DNA from: Symsagittifera roscoffensis | Lineage: Eukaryota; Xenacoelomorpha; Acoela; Convolutidae | Length of the DNA stretch: 64,000 nt | Assembly (NCBI RefSeq): GCF_963678635.1 | Contig: NC_087069.1 | Coordinates: forward strand, 35,009,959 to 35,073,958 | Direction of reading: 5' to 3' | Shown: positions 43,201-56,550 of the stretch, in pieces | How positions within the stretch are numbered: the first letter of the stretch is position 1 | Layout: each line of letters opens with the position of its first letter | Position numbers and translations under genes: made by a program | Notes under the pieces: generated by a model | The model's input: the letters and a program-made list of their open reading frames with translations, nothing else | What the model was told of the DNA's origin: nothing | Databases searched by the model: none

Positions 43201-45710
43201 GACCAGGCGCAGTCATGTCGGACTCAGTTATAGTTATGTCTGACTCAGGTATAGAAAAGTCTGACCAGGTATAGTCAAGTCTGAGCAGGTATAGACATGT
43301 CCGACTCAGGTATAGTCAAGTCTGACTCGGGTATAGTCTTGTCTGACCAGGTGCAGTCATGTCTGACTCAGGTATAGTCATGTCTGACTCAGGTATAGTC
43401 ATGTCTGACCAGGTGTAGTCATGTCTGACCAGGTAAAGTCACGTCTGACCAGGTATAGTCATGTCTGACTCAAGTATAGTCATGTCTGACCAGGTGCAGT
43501 CATTTCTGACTCAGGTTTAGTCATGTCTGACTAAGTTATAGGCATTTCTGACCAGGTGCAGTCATGTCTGACTCAGGTATAGTCAAGTCTGACTCAGTTA
43601 TAGTCATGTCTGACTCAGGTATAGTCATGTCTGACCAGGTGCAGTCATGTTTGACTCAGATATAGTCATGTCTGACCAAGTGTAGTGATGTCTGACCAGG
43701 TGCAGTCATGTCTGACTCAGGCATAGTCATGTCTGACCAGGTGTAGTCATATCTGACCAGGTATAGTCATGTCTGAACAGGTATAGTTATATCTAACTCA
43801 GGTATAGTCATGTCTGACCAGGTATAGTCATGACTGACTCAGGTATAGTCATGTCTGACTCAGGTATATTCATGTTTGACTCAGATTTAGTCATGTCTGA
43901 CCAGGTATAGTCATGTCTGACCAGGTATAGTCATATCTGACTCAGGTATAGTCATCTCTGATTCATGTATAGTCATTAGTGACCAGGCGCAGTCATGTCG
44001 GACTCAGGTATAGTTATGTCGGACTCAGGTATAGAAAAGTGTGACCAGGTGTAGTCATGTCTGACCAGGTATAGTCATGTCTGTGCAGGTATAGACATGT
44101 CCGACTCAGGTATAGTCAAGTCTGACTCAGGTATAGTCATGTCTGACCAGATGCAGTCATGTGTGACTCAGGTATAGTCATGTCTGACTCAGGTATAGTC
44201 ATGTCTGACCAGGTTTAGTCATGTCTGACTAGATAAAGTCACGTCTGACCAGGTATAGTCATGTCTGACTCAGGTAGAGTCATGTCTGACCAGGTGCAGT
44301 CATTTCTGACTCAGGTGTAGTCATGTCTGACTAAGTTATAGGCATTTCTGACCAGGTGCAGTCATGTCTGACTCAGGTATAGTCAAGTCTGACTCAGGTA
44401 TAGTCATGTCTGACCAGGTATAGTCATGTCTGACCAAGTGTAGTCATGTCTGATTAGATATAGTCATGTCTGACTGGGTTTAATCATGTCAGACCAGGTA
44501 TAGTCAAATCTGACTCAGGTATAGTCGTGTCTGACCAGGTGCAGTCCTGTCTGACTCGGGTATAGTCATGTCTGACTCACGTATAGTCATATCTGATCAG
44601 GTGTAGTCATGTCTGACCAGGTATAGACAAGTCTGACCAAGTATAGTCTTGTCTGACTCAGGTATAGTCAGGTCTGACCAGGTTTAGTCATTGCTGACTC
44701 AGGTATAGTCATGTCTGACTCATGTATAGTCATTACTGACCAGGCACAACCATGTCTGACTCAGGTATAGTCATGTCTGACCAGGTGTAGTCATGTCTGA
44801 CCAGGTATAGTCATGTCTGACTCAGGTATAGTCATGATGACTCATGTATAGTCATTACTGACCAAGCGCAGTCATGTCTGACTCAGGTATAGTCAAGTCT
44901 GACTCAGGTATATAGATGTCTGACCAGGTATAGTCACGTCTGACTCAGGTATAGACATGCCTGACCAGGTGTAGCCATGTCTGACAAGGTAAAGTCATGT
45001 CTGACCAGGTGCAGTTATGTCTGACTCAGGTATAGTCATGTCTGACTCAGGTATAGTCATGTGTGACCAAGTGTAGTCATGTCTGACCAGGTTTAGTCAT
45101 GTCTGACCAGGTGCAGTCATGTCTGACTCAGACATAGTCTTGTCTGACTCAGTTATAGTCATGTCTGACCAGGTATAGTCATGTCTGACTCAAGTATAGT
45201 CATGTCTGACTCATGTATAGTCATTACTGACCAGGCGCAGTCATGTCTGACTCAGGTATAGCATGTCTGACCAGGTGTAGTCATGTCTGACCAGATATAG
45301 TCATGTCTGACTCAGGTTTAGTCATGTCTGACTCATGTATAGTCATGTCTGACCAGGTATAGTCATGTATGACTCAGGTATTGTCAAGTCTGACTCATGT
45401 ATAGTCATGTCTGACACCAGGTGTAGTCATGTCTGACCAGGTATAGTCATGTTTGACCAGGTATAGTCATGTCTGATTCAGGTATGGTCATGTCTGACCA
45501 GGTGCAGTCATGTCTGACTCAGGTATAGTCATGTCTGACTCATGTATAGTCATGTCTGACCAGGTGTAGTCATGTCTGACCAGGTATAGTCATGTTTGAC
45601 CAGGTATAGTCATGTCTGACCAGGTGTAGTCATATCTGACCAAAAATAGTCATGTCTGACCAGGTATAGTCTTGTCTGACTCAAGTATAGTCAAGTCTGA
45701 CCAGGTGCAG
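40265..45710 (+). repeat. Two ~2.8-kb higher-order repeats inside the minisatellite
   Basis: A segment starting about 40265 and ending about 42920 is repeated from about 43090 to 45710 with matching rare variants (TCATCTCTGATTCATG, GGCATTTCTGACC, CATGATGACTCATG, GACATGCCTGACC). Marker spacing is 2827 bp early and 2786 bp late. The 41-bp difference is exactly one 20-bp plus one 21-bp unit, missing from the second copy near 43690. A shorter period (about 821 bp versus about 780 bp) is nested inside each copy. Confidence 0.85.
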
Positions 45711-48700
45711 TCATGTCTGACCAGGTTTAGTCATGTCTGACTCAGGTATAGTCATGTCTGACTCATGTATAGTCATTACTGACCAGGCACAGTCATGTCT
45801 GACTCAGGTATAGTCATGTCTGACCAGGTGTAGTCATGTCTGACCAGGTATAGTCATGTCTGACTCAGGTATAGTCATGATGACTCATGTATAGTCATTA
45901 CTGACCAAGCGCAGTCATGTCTGACTCGGGTATAGTCAAATCTGACTCAAGTATAAAGATGTCTGACCAGGTATAGTCACGTCTGACTCAGGTATAGACA
46001 TGCCTGACCAGGTGTAGCCATGTCTGACAAGGTATAGTCAAGTGTGACCAGATGTAGTCATGTCTGACTCAGGTATAGTCATGTCTGACTCAGGTTTAGA
46101 TATGTCTGACCAAGTGTAGTCATGTCTGTCTCAGGTATAGTCATGTGTGACCAAGCGTAGTCATGTCTGACCAGGTTTAGTCATGTCTGACCAGGTGCAG
46201 TCATGTCTGACTCAGGTATAGTCTTGTCTGACTCAGGTAAAGTCATGTCTTACCAGGTATATTCATGTCTGACTCAAGTATAGTCATGTCTGACTCATGT
46301 ATAGTCATTACTGACCAGGCGCAGTCATGTCTGACTCAGGTATAGTCATATCTGACTCAGGTATAGTCATGTCTGACCAGGTGTAGTCATGTCTGACCAG
46401 ATATAGTCATGTCTGACTCAGGTATAGTCATGTCTGACTCATGTATAGTCATGTCTGACCAGGTATAGTCATGTCTGACTCAGGTATAGTCATGTCTGAC
46501 TCATGTATAGTCATGTCTGACCAGGTGTAGTCACATCTGACCAGGTATAGTCAAGTTTGACCAGGTATAGTCATGTCTGATTCAGGTATGGTCATGTCTG
46601 ACCAGGCGCAGTCATGTCTGACTCAGGTATAGTCAGGTCTGACTCAGTTATAGTCATGTCTGACCAGGTGCAGTCATGTCTGACCAGGTATAGTCATGTC
46701 TGACCAGGTATAGTTTTATCTGACTCATGTATAGTCCTGTCTGACCAGGTGCAGTCATGTCTGGCCAGGTATAGCCATGTCTGACTCAGGTATAGTCATG
46801 TCTGACTCATGTATAGTCATTACTGACCAGGCGCAGTCATGTCTGACTCAGGTATAGTCATGTCTGACCAGGTGTGGTAATGTCTGACCAGATATAGTCA
46901 AGTCTGACTCAGGTATAGTCATGTCTGACTCATGTATAGTCATTACTGACCAGGCGCAGTCATGTCTGACTCAGGTATAGTCAAGTCTGACTCAGGTATA
47001 GACATGTCTGACCAGGTATAGTCATGTCTGACTCAGGTATAGACATGTCTGACCAGGTGTAGTCATGTCTAACCAGGTGTAGTCATGTCTGACCAGATAT
47101 AGTCATGTCTGACTCATGTATAGTCATTACTGACCAGGCGCAGTCATGTCTGACTCAGGTATAGTCAAGTCTGACTCAGATATAGACATGTCTTACCAGT
47201 TATTGTCATGTCTGACTCAGGTATAGACATGTCTGACCAGGTATAGTCATGTCTGACCAGGTGTAGTCATGTCTGACCAGATATAGTCATGTCTGACTCA
47301 GGTATAGTCATGTCTGACTCATGTATAGTCATGTTTGACCAGGTATAGTCATGTCTGACTCATGTATAGTCATTACTGACCAGGCGCAGTCATGTCTGAC
47401 TCAGGTATAGTCATATCTGACTCAGGTATAGTCATGTCTGACCAGGTGTAGTCATGTCTGACCAGATATAGTCATGTCTGACTCAGGTATAGTCATGTCT
47501 GACTCATGTATAGTCATGTCTGACCAGGTATAGTCATGTCTGACTCAGGTATAGTCATGTCTGACTCATGTATGGTCATGTCTGACCAGGTGTAGTCACA
47601 TCTGACCAGGTATAGTCAAGTTTGACCAGGTATAGTCATGTCTAATTCAGGTATGGTCATGTCTGACCAGGCGCAGTCATGTCTGACTCAGATATAGTCA
47701 GGTCTGACTCAGTTATAGTCATGTCTGACCAGGTGCAGTCATGTCTGACCAGGTATAGTCATGTCTGACCAGGTATAGTTTTATCTGACTCATGTATAGT
47801 CCTGTCTGACCAGGTGCAGTCATGTCTGGCCAGGTATAGCCATGTCTGACTCATGTATAGTCATTACTGACCAGGCGCAGTCATGTCTGACTCAGGTATA
47901 GTCATGTCTGACCTGGTGTAGTAATGTCTGACCAGATATAGTCAAGTCTGACTCAGGTATAGTCATGTCTGACTCATGTATAGTCATTACTGACCAGGCG
48001 CAGTCATGTCTGACTCAGGTATAGTCAAGTCTGACTCAGGTATAGACATGTCTGACCAGGTATAGTCATGTCTGACTCAGGTATAGACATGTCTAACCAG
48101 GTGTAGTCATGTCTGACCAGATATAGTCATGTCTGACTCAGGTATAGTCATGTCTGACTCATGTATAGTCATGTCTGACCAGGTATAGTCATGTCTGACT
48201 CAGGTATAGTCATGTCTGACTCATGTATAGTCATGTCTGACCAGGTGTAGTCACATCTGACCAGGTATAGTCAATTTTGACCAGGTATAGTCATGTCTGA
48301 TTCAGGTATGGTCATGTCTGACCAGGCGCAGTCATGTCTGACTCAGGTATAGTCAGGTCTGACTCAGTTATAGTCCTGTCTGACCACGTGCAGTCATGTC
48401 TGGCCAGGTATAGTCATGTCTGACTCAGGTATAGTCATGTCTGACTCATGTATAGTCATTACTGACCAGGCGCAGTCATGTCTGACTCAGGTATAGTCAT
48501 GTCTGACCAGGTGTAGTAATGTCTGACCAGATATAGTCAAGTCTGACTCAGGTATAGTCATGTCTGACTCATGTATAGTCATTACTGACCAGGCGCAGTC
48601 ATGTCTGACTCAGGTATAGTCATGTCTGACTCAGGTATAGACATGTCTGACCAGGTGTAGTCATGTCTAACCAGGTGTAGTCATGTCTGACCAGGTGTAG

Positions 48701-50437
48701 TCATGTCTAACCAGGTGTAGTCATGTCTGACCAGATATAGTCATGTCTGACTCAGGTATAGTCATGTCTGACTCATGTATAGTCATGTCTGACCAGGTAT
48801 AGTCAGGTCTGACTCAGTTATAGTCCTGTCTGACCACGTGCAGTCATGTCTGGCCAGGTATAGTCATGTCTGACTCAGGTATAGTCATGTCTGACTCATG
48901 TATAGTCATTACTGACCAGGCGCAGTCATGTCTGACTCAGGTATAGTCATGTCTGACCAGGTGTAGTAATGTCTGACCAGATATAGTCAAGTCTGACTCA
49001 GGTATAGTCATGTCTGACTCATGTATAGTCATTACTGACCAGGCGCAGTCATGTCTGACTCAGGTATAGTCATGTCTGACTCAGGTATAGACATGTCTGA
49101 CCAGGTATAGTCATGTCTGACTAGGTATAGACATGTCTGACCAGGTGTAGTCATGTCTAACCAGGTGTAGTCATGTCTGACCAGATATAGTCATGTCTGA
49201 CTCAGGTATAGTCATGTCTGACTCATGTATAGTCATGTCTGACCAGGTATAGTCATGTCTGACTCAGGTATAGTCATGTCTGACTCATGTATAGTCATGT
49301 CTGACCAGGTGTAGTCACATCTGACCAGGTATAGTCAATTTTGACCAGGTATAGTCATGTCTGATTCAGGTATGGTCATGTCTGACCAGGCGCAGTCATG
49401 TCTGACTCAGGTATAGTCAGGTCTGACTCAGTTATAGTCCTGTCTGACCACGTGCAGTCATGTCTGGCCAGGTATAGTCATGTCTGACTCAGGTATAGTC
49501 ATGTCTGACTCATGTATAGTCATTACTGACCAGGCGCAGTCATGTCTGACTCAGGTATAGTCATGTCTGACCAGGTGTAGTAATGTCTGACCAGATATAG
49601 TCAAGTCTGACTCAGGTATAGTCATGTCTGACTCATGTATAGTCATTACTGACCAGGCGCAGTCATGTCTGACTCAGGTATAGTCAAGTCTGACTCAGGT
49701 ATAGACATGTCTGACCAGGTATAGTCATGTCTGACTCAGGTATAGACATGTCTGACCAGTTGCAGTCATGTCTGACTCAGGTATAGTCATGTCTGACCAG
49801 GTATAGTTTTATCTGACTCAGGTATAGTCATGTCTGACCAGGTGCAGTCATGTCTGGCCAGGTATAGTCATGTCTGACTCAGATATAGTCATTTCTGACC
49901 AAGTGTAGTAATGTCTGACTCAGGTATAGTCATGTGTGACCAAATGTAGTCATGTCTGACCAGGTATAGTCATGTCTGACCAGGTGTAGTCATGTCTGAC
50001 CAGGTATAGTCATGTCTGACTCCGGTATAGTCACGATGACTCATGTATAGTCATTACTGACCAAGCGCAGTCATGTCTGACTCAGGTATAGTCAAATCTG
50101 ACTCAAGTATAAAGATGTCTGACCAGGTATAGTCACGTCTGACTCAGGTAAAGACATGCCTGACCAGGTGTAGCCATGTCTGACCAAGTGTAGTCATGTC
50201 TGTCTCAGGTATAGTCATGCGTGACCAAGTGTAGTCATGTCTGACCAGGTTTAGTCATGTCTGACCAGGTGCAGTCATGTCTGACTCAGGTATAGTCTTG
50301 TCTGACTCAGGTATAGTCATGTCTGACTCAGGTTTAGTCATGTCTGACCAAGTGTAGTCATGTCTGTCTCAGGTATAGTCATGCGTGACCAAGTGTAGTC
50401 ATGTCTGACCAGGTTTAGTCATGTCTGACCAGGTGCA

Positions 50438-50637
50438 NNNNNNNNNNNNNNNNNNNNNNNNNNNNNNNNNNNNNNNNNNNNNNNNNNNNNNNNNNNNNNN
50501 NNNNNNNNNNNNNNNNNNNNNNNNNNNNNNNNNNNNNNNNNNNNNNNNNNNNNNNNNNNNNNNNNNNNNNNNNNNNNNNNNNNNNNNNNNNNNNNNNNNN
50601 NNNNNNNNNNNNNNNNNNNNNNNNNNNNNNNNNNNNN
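50438..50637. other. Assembly gap (200 N)
   Basis: Exactly 200 Ns flanked on both sides by the minisatellite. A round-number gap inside a repeat means the true array length is unknown. Confidence 0.99.
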
Positions 50638-52196
50638 AGTCATGTCTGACCAGGTGTAGTCATGTCTGACCAGGTATAGTCATGTCTGACTCACGTATAG
50701 TCATGTCTGACTCATGTATAGTCATTACTGACCAGGCGCAGTCATGTCTGACTCAGGTATAGTCAAGTCTGACTCATGTATAGACATGTCTGACCAGTTA
50801 TAGTCATGTCTGACTCAGGTATAGACATGTCTGACCAGGTGTAGTCATGTCTAACCAGGTATAGTCAAGTCTGACCAGTTGCAGTCAAATCTGACTCAGG
50901 TATAGTCATGTCTGACTCAGGTATAGTCATGTCTGACCAAGTGTAGTCATGTCTGACTCAGGTATAGTCACGTCTGCTCAGGTCTAGTCATGTCTGACCA
51001 AGTGCAGTCCTTTGTGACTCAGGTATAGTTTTGTCTGACTCAAGTATAGTCATTTCTGACCAGTTATAGTCATGTCTGACTCATGTATAGTCATTACTAA
51101 CCAGGCGCAGTCATGTCTGACTCACGTACAATAATGTTTGACCAGGTGTAGTCATGTCTGACCAGGTATAGTCAAGTCTGACTCAAGTATAGTCATGTCT
51201 GACTCATGTATAGTCATTACGACCAAGCGCAGTCATGTCTGACTCAGGTATAGTCATGTCTGACCAAGTGCAGTCATGTCTGTCTCAGATAAAGTCATGT
51301 CTGACTCAGGTATAGTCATGTCTGACCAGGTGCAGTCATGTCTGACTCAGGTATAGTCATGTCTGACTCAGGTATAGTCAGGTCTGACCAAATGTAGTCA
51401 TGTCTGACCAGGTATAGTCATGTCTGACCAAGTAGAGTCATGTCTCATCAGATATAGTCATGTCTGACCAGGTATAGTCATGTATGACCAGGTGCAGTCA
51501 TGTCTGACTCAGGTATAGTCATGTCTGATTCAGGTATAGTCATGTTTGACCAGGTGTAGTCATGTCTGGCCAGGTATAGTCATGTATGACTCAGGATTAG
51601 TCTTATCTGACTCAGGTATAGTCATTACTGACCAGACGCAGTCATGTCTGACTCAGGTATAGTCATGTCTGACTCAGGTATAGTCATATCTGACTCAGGT
51701 TTAGTCATGTCTGACCAGGTGTAGTCATATCTGACCAGGTATAGTCATGTCTGACCAGGTATAGTCATGTCTGACTCAGGTATAGTCACGTCTGACCAAG
51801 TGCAGTCATGTCTGACTCAGGTATAGTCATGTCGGACTCAGGTATAGTCATGTTTGACCAGGTGCAGTCGTGTCTGACTCGGGTATAGTCATGTCTGACT
51901 CAGGTGTAGTCATGTCTGACCAGGTGTAGTCATGTCTGACCAGGTATAGTCACGTCTGACCAAGTATAGTCATGTCTCACCAGATATAGTCATGTCTGAC
52001 TCAGGTATAGTCATGTCTGACTCAGGTATAGTCATGTTTGACCAGGTGCAGTCGTGTCTGACTCGGGTATAGTCATGTCTGACTCAAGTATAGTCATGTC
52101 TGACCAGGTGTAGTCATCTCTGACCAGTTATAGTCCCGTCTGACCAAGTATAGTCATGTCTCACCAGATATAGTCATGTCTGACTCAGGTATAGTC

Positions 52197-52768
52197 TGCA
52201 AACGGCAGATGTGATCACATGTGAAACAGATAAGCACAGAGTTTAAAAAGAAAAGGTGTCTTACAATTGTATGATCACACATGAAATTGCGAGAAAATTT
52301 CGGTACGGGTAGTTTGTGTAAGAATTGACAACCAAAAATCAAAATTGTTGTGTTTTGATAGAGATTTTAAATGAAGATATATTGTATAAAATTTTGTTAA
52401 AACAAAATGAATTCTGACCGATTGGTTTTAATTGTAACTTTACTGTATAAAAATTGAATTACAATTTATTTAAAACTTGTATATTTATCTGTAGATAATA
52501 TATTTTTTAATCAATTTTTGTCACTGCGGGATTATCAGTAAATAGCGCACCTGGAAGAAAATTAGTACAATTATTGCCAAACTGTTGGCCATTTCCATGA
52601 TCTTCAGACACGTAATCTCGGAGCTGCGAGCATCTGGAGCATTTGAATTGGTCAAAAGAAGAAATTGGCCAATAAGATGTCAAGTTGGTTTTTGACACAG
52701 TATTTCGTCCTTCTCGCCAAGCAAAGGGTCCCCTGCGACCAGTTTTTAGCGGAGACTGAATTTTTCAC
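52197..52768. repeat. Unique island, copy 1 (duplicated at 56551-57127)
   Basis: About 0.57 kb of non-repeat sequence starting TGCAAACGGCAGATGTGATC and ending GCGGAGACTGAATTTT, embedded in the minisatellite. It is nearly identical to 56551-57127. No protein recognised; the open frames on the minus strand are present in both copies but show no conserved family. Confidence 0.92.
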
Positions 52769-55700
52769 CAGGTGCAGTCATGTCTGGCCAGGTATAGTCA
52801 TGTCTGACTCAGGTATAGTCATGTCTGACTCATGTATAGTCATTACTGACCAGGCGCAGTCATGCCTGACTCAGGTATAGTCATGTCTGATTCAGGTATG
52901 GTCATGTCTGACCAGGTGCAGTCATGTCTGATTCAGGTATAGTCATGTCTGACTCAGTTATAGTCATGTATGACCAGGTGCAGTCATGTCTGACCAGGTA
53001 TAGTCATGTCTGACCAGGTATAGTTTTATCTGACTCAGGTATAGTCATGTCTGACCAGGTGCAGTCATGTCTGGCCAGGTATAGTCATGTCTGATTCAGG
53101 TATAGTCATGTCTGACTCAAGTATAGTCTTTACTGACCAGGCGCAGTCATGTCTGACACAGGTATAGTCATGTCTGACCAGATGTAGTCATGTCTGACCA
53201 GGTATAGTCATGTCTGACTCACGTATAGTCATGTCTGACTCATGTATAGTCATTACTGACCAGGCGCAGTCATGTCTGACTCAGGTATAGTGAAGTCTGA
53301 CTCAGGTATAGACATGTCTGACCAGTTATAGTCATGTCTGACTCAGGTATAGACATGTCTGACCAGGTGTAGTCATGTCTAACCAGGTATAGTCAAGTCT
53401 GACCAGTTGCAGTCAAATCTGACTCAGGTATAGTCATGTCTGACCAAGTGTAGTCATGTCTGACTCAGGTATAGTCACGTCTGATCAGGTATAGTCATAT
53501 CTGACCAAGTGCAGTCCTTTGTGACTCAGGTATAATTTTGTCTGACTCAGGTATAGTCATGTCTGACCAGTTATAGTCATGTCTGACTCATGTATAGTCA
53601 TTACTAACTAGGCGCAGTCATGTCTGACTCACGTACAATAATGTTTGACCAGGTGTAGTCATGTCTGACCAGGTATAGTCAAGTCTGACTCAAGTATAGT
53701 CATGTCTGACTCATGTATAGTCATTACGACCAAGCGCAGTCATGTCTGACTCAGGTATAGTCATGTCTGACCAGGTGCAGTCATGTCTGACTCAGGTATA
53801 GTCATGTCTGACCAGGTGCAGTCATGTCTGACTCAGGTATAGTCATGTCTGACTCAGGTATTGTCAGGTCTGACCAAATGTAGTCATGTCTGACCAGGTA
53901 TAGTCATGTCTGACCAAGTAGAGTCATGTCTCATCAGATATAGTCATGTCTGACCAGGTATAGTCATGTATGACCAGGTGCAGTCATGTCTGACTCAGGT
54001 ATAGTCATGTCTGTTTCAGGTACTGTCATGTCTGACCAGGTGTAGTCGTGTCTGGCCAGGTATAGTCATGTCTGACTCAGGATTAGTCTTATCTGAATAG
54101 TCATTACTGACCAGACGCAGTCATGTCTGACTCAGGTATAGTCATATCTGACTCAGGTATAGTCATGTCTGACCAGGTGTAGTCATGTCTGACCAGGTAT
54201 AGTCATGTCTGACCAGGTATAGTCATGTCTGACTCATGTATATTCATTACTGACCAGGCGCAGTCATGTCTGACTCAGGTATAGTCATGTCTGTCTCAGG
54301 TATAGTCATGTGTGACCAAGTGTAGTCATGTCTGACCAGGTTTACTCATGTCTGACCAGGTGCAGTCATGTCTGACTCAGGTATAGTCTTGTCTGACTCA
54401 GGTATAGTCATTTCTGACCAGGTATAGCCATGTCTGACTCAAGTATAGTCATTTCTGACTCATGTATAGTCATTACTGACCAGGCGCAGTCATGTCTGAT
54501 TCAGGCAAAGTCATGTCTGACCAGGTGTAGTCATGTCTGACCAGATATAGTCATGTCTGACTCAGGTATAGTCATGTCTGTCTCATGTATAGTCATGTCT
54601 CACCAGGTATAGTCATGCCTGACTCAGGTATAGTCATGTCTGACTCATGTATAGTCATGTCTGACCATGTGTAGTCATGTCTGACCAGGTATAGTCGTGT
54701 TTGACCAGGTATAGTCATGTCTGATTCAGGTATGGTCATGTCTGACCAGGTGCAGTCATGTCTGATTCAGGTATAGTCATGTCTGACTCAGTTATAGTCA
54801 TGTCTGACCAGGTGCAGTCATGTCTGACTAGGTATAGTCATGTCTGACCAGGTATAGTTTTATCTGACTCAGGTATAGTCATGTCTGACCAGGTGCAGTC
54901 ATGTCTGGCCAGGTATAGTCATGTCTGATTCAGGTATAGTCATGTCTGACTCAAGTATAGTCTTTACTGACCAGGCGCAGTCATGTCTGACTCAGGTATA
55001 GTCATGTCTGACCAGGTGTAGTCATGTCTGACCAGGTATAGTCATGTCTGACTCACGTATAGTCATGTCTGACTCATGTATAGTCATTACTGACCAGGCG
55101 CAGTCATGTCTGACTCAGGTATAGTCAAGTCTGACTCAGATATAGACATGTCTTACCAGTAATTGTCATGTCTGACTCAGGTATAGACATGTCTGACCAG
55201 GTGTAGTCATGTCTAACCAGGTATAGTCAAGTCTGACCAGTTGCAGTCAAATCTGACTCAGGTATAGTCATGTCTGACTCAGGTATAGTCATGTCTGACC
55301 AAGTGTAGTCATGTCTGACTCAGGTATAGTCACGTCTGATCAGGTATAGTCATATCTGACCAAGTGCAGTCCTTTGTGACTCAGGTATAGTTTTGTCTGA
55401 CTCAGGTATAGTCATGTCTGACCAGTTATAGTCATGTCTGACTCATGTATAGTCATTACTAACCAGGCGCAGTCATGTCAGACTCACGTACAATAATGTT
55501 TGACCAGGTGTAGTCATGTCTGACCAGGTATAGTCAAGTCTGACTCAAGTATAGTCATGTCTGACTCATGTATAGTCATTACGACCAAGCGCAGTCATGT
55601 CTGACTCAGGTATAGTCATGTCTGACCAGGTGCAGTCATGTCTGTCTCAGATAAAGTCATGTCTGACTCAGGTATAGTCATGTCTGACCAGGTGCAGTCA

Positions 55701-56550
55701 TGTCTGACTCAGGTATAGTCATGTCTGACTCAGGTATTGTCAGGTCTGACCAAATGTAGTCATGTCTGACCAGGTATAGTCATGTCTGAGCAAGTAGAGT
55801 CATGTCTCATCAGGTATAGTCATGTCTGACCAGGTATAGTCATGTATGACCAGGTGCAGTCATGTCTGACTCAGGTATAGTCATGTCTGATTCAGGTATA
55901 GTCATGTCTGACCAGGTGTAGTCGTGTCTGGCCAGTTATAGTCATGTCTGACTCAGGATTAGTCTTATCTGAATAGTCATTACTGACCAGACGCAGTCAT
56001 GTCTGACTCAGGTATAGTCATGTCTGACTCAGGTATAGTCATATCTGACTCAGGTATAGTCATGTCTGACCAGGTGTAGTCATGTCTGACCAGTTCTAGT
56101 CATGTCTGACCAGGTATAGTCATGTCTGACCAGGTATAGTCATGTCTGACCAGGTGCAGTCATGTCTGACTCAGGTATAGTCATGTCGGACTCAGGTATA
56201 GTCATGTTTGACCAGGTGCAGTCGTGTCTGACTCGGGTATAGTCATGTCTGACTCAGGTGTAGTCATGTCTGACCAGGTGTAGTCATGTTTGACCAGGTA
56301 TAGTCACGTCTGACCAAGTATAGTCATGTCTCCCCAGATATAGTCATGTCTGACTCAGGTATAGTCATGTCTGACTCAGGTATTGTCATGTTTGACCAGG
56401 TGCAGTCGTGTCTGACTCAGGTATAGTCATGTCTGACTCAAGTATAGTCATGTCTGACCAGGTGTAGTCATCTCTGACCAGGTATAGTCCCGTCTGACCA
56501 AGTATAGTCATGTCTCACCAGATATAGTCATGTCTGACTCAGGTATAGTC
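52769..56550 (+). repeat. 20/21-bp minisatellite, second block
   Basis: Same unit as the main block. Its content from about 53165 on parallels 50638-52196 and contains the same rare variants (ACGTACAATAATGTTTGACC, GTCCTTTGTGACTC, AAGTAGAGTCATGTCTCATC). It therefore arose with the neighbouring island by a segmental tandem duplication of about 4.35 kb. Confidence 0.95.

Larger units (their letters stand above)
39764..52196 (+). repeat. 20/21-bp minisatellite, main block
   Basis: Continuous head-to-tail units of two main types: 21 bp (G + TATAGTCATGTCTGACTCAG) and 20 bp (GTGTAGTCATGTCTGACCAG), with GTGCAGTC and GTATAGTC variants. Units are mixed in long repeating orders (higher-order repeats) with periods from about 0.45 to 2.8 kb. 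All units point the same way. Stops occur in every frame, so it is not coding. The 200-N gap at 50438-50637 interrupts it. Located inside HPS1 intron 1. Confidence 0.97.

Noticed and set aside
50419-50669. Open frames across the N gap
   Set aside because: They exist only because Ns are translated as unknown residues.
52154-52698. Minus-strand open frames in the duplicated island (also at 56508-57057)
   Set aside because: Present in both copies only because the island is duplicated. One frame starts inside the minisatellite and no family is recognisable.
39764-56550. CRISPR array
   Set aside because: Units are contiguous 20/21-mers without unique spacers, in a eukaryotic intron with no cas genes. 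It is a minisatellite.
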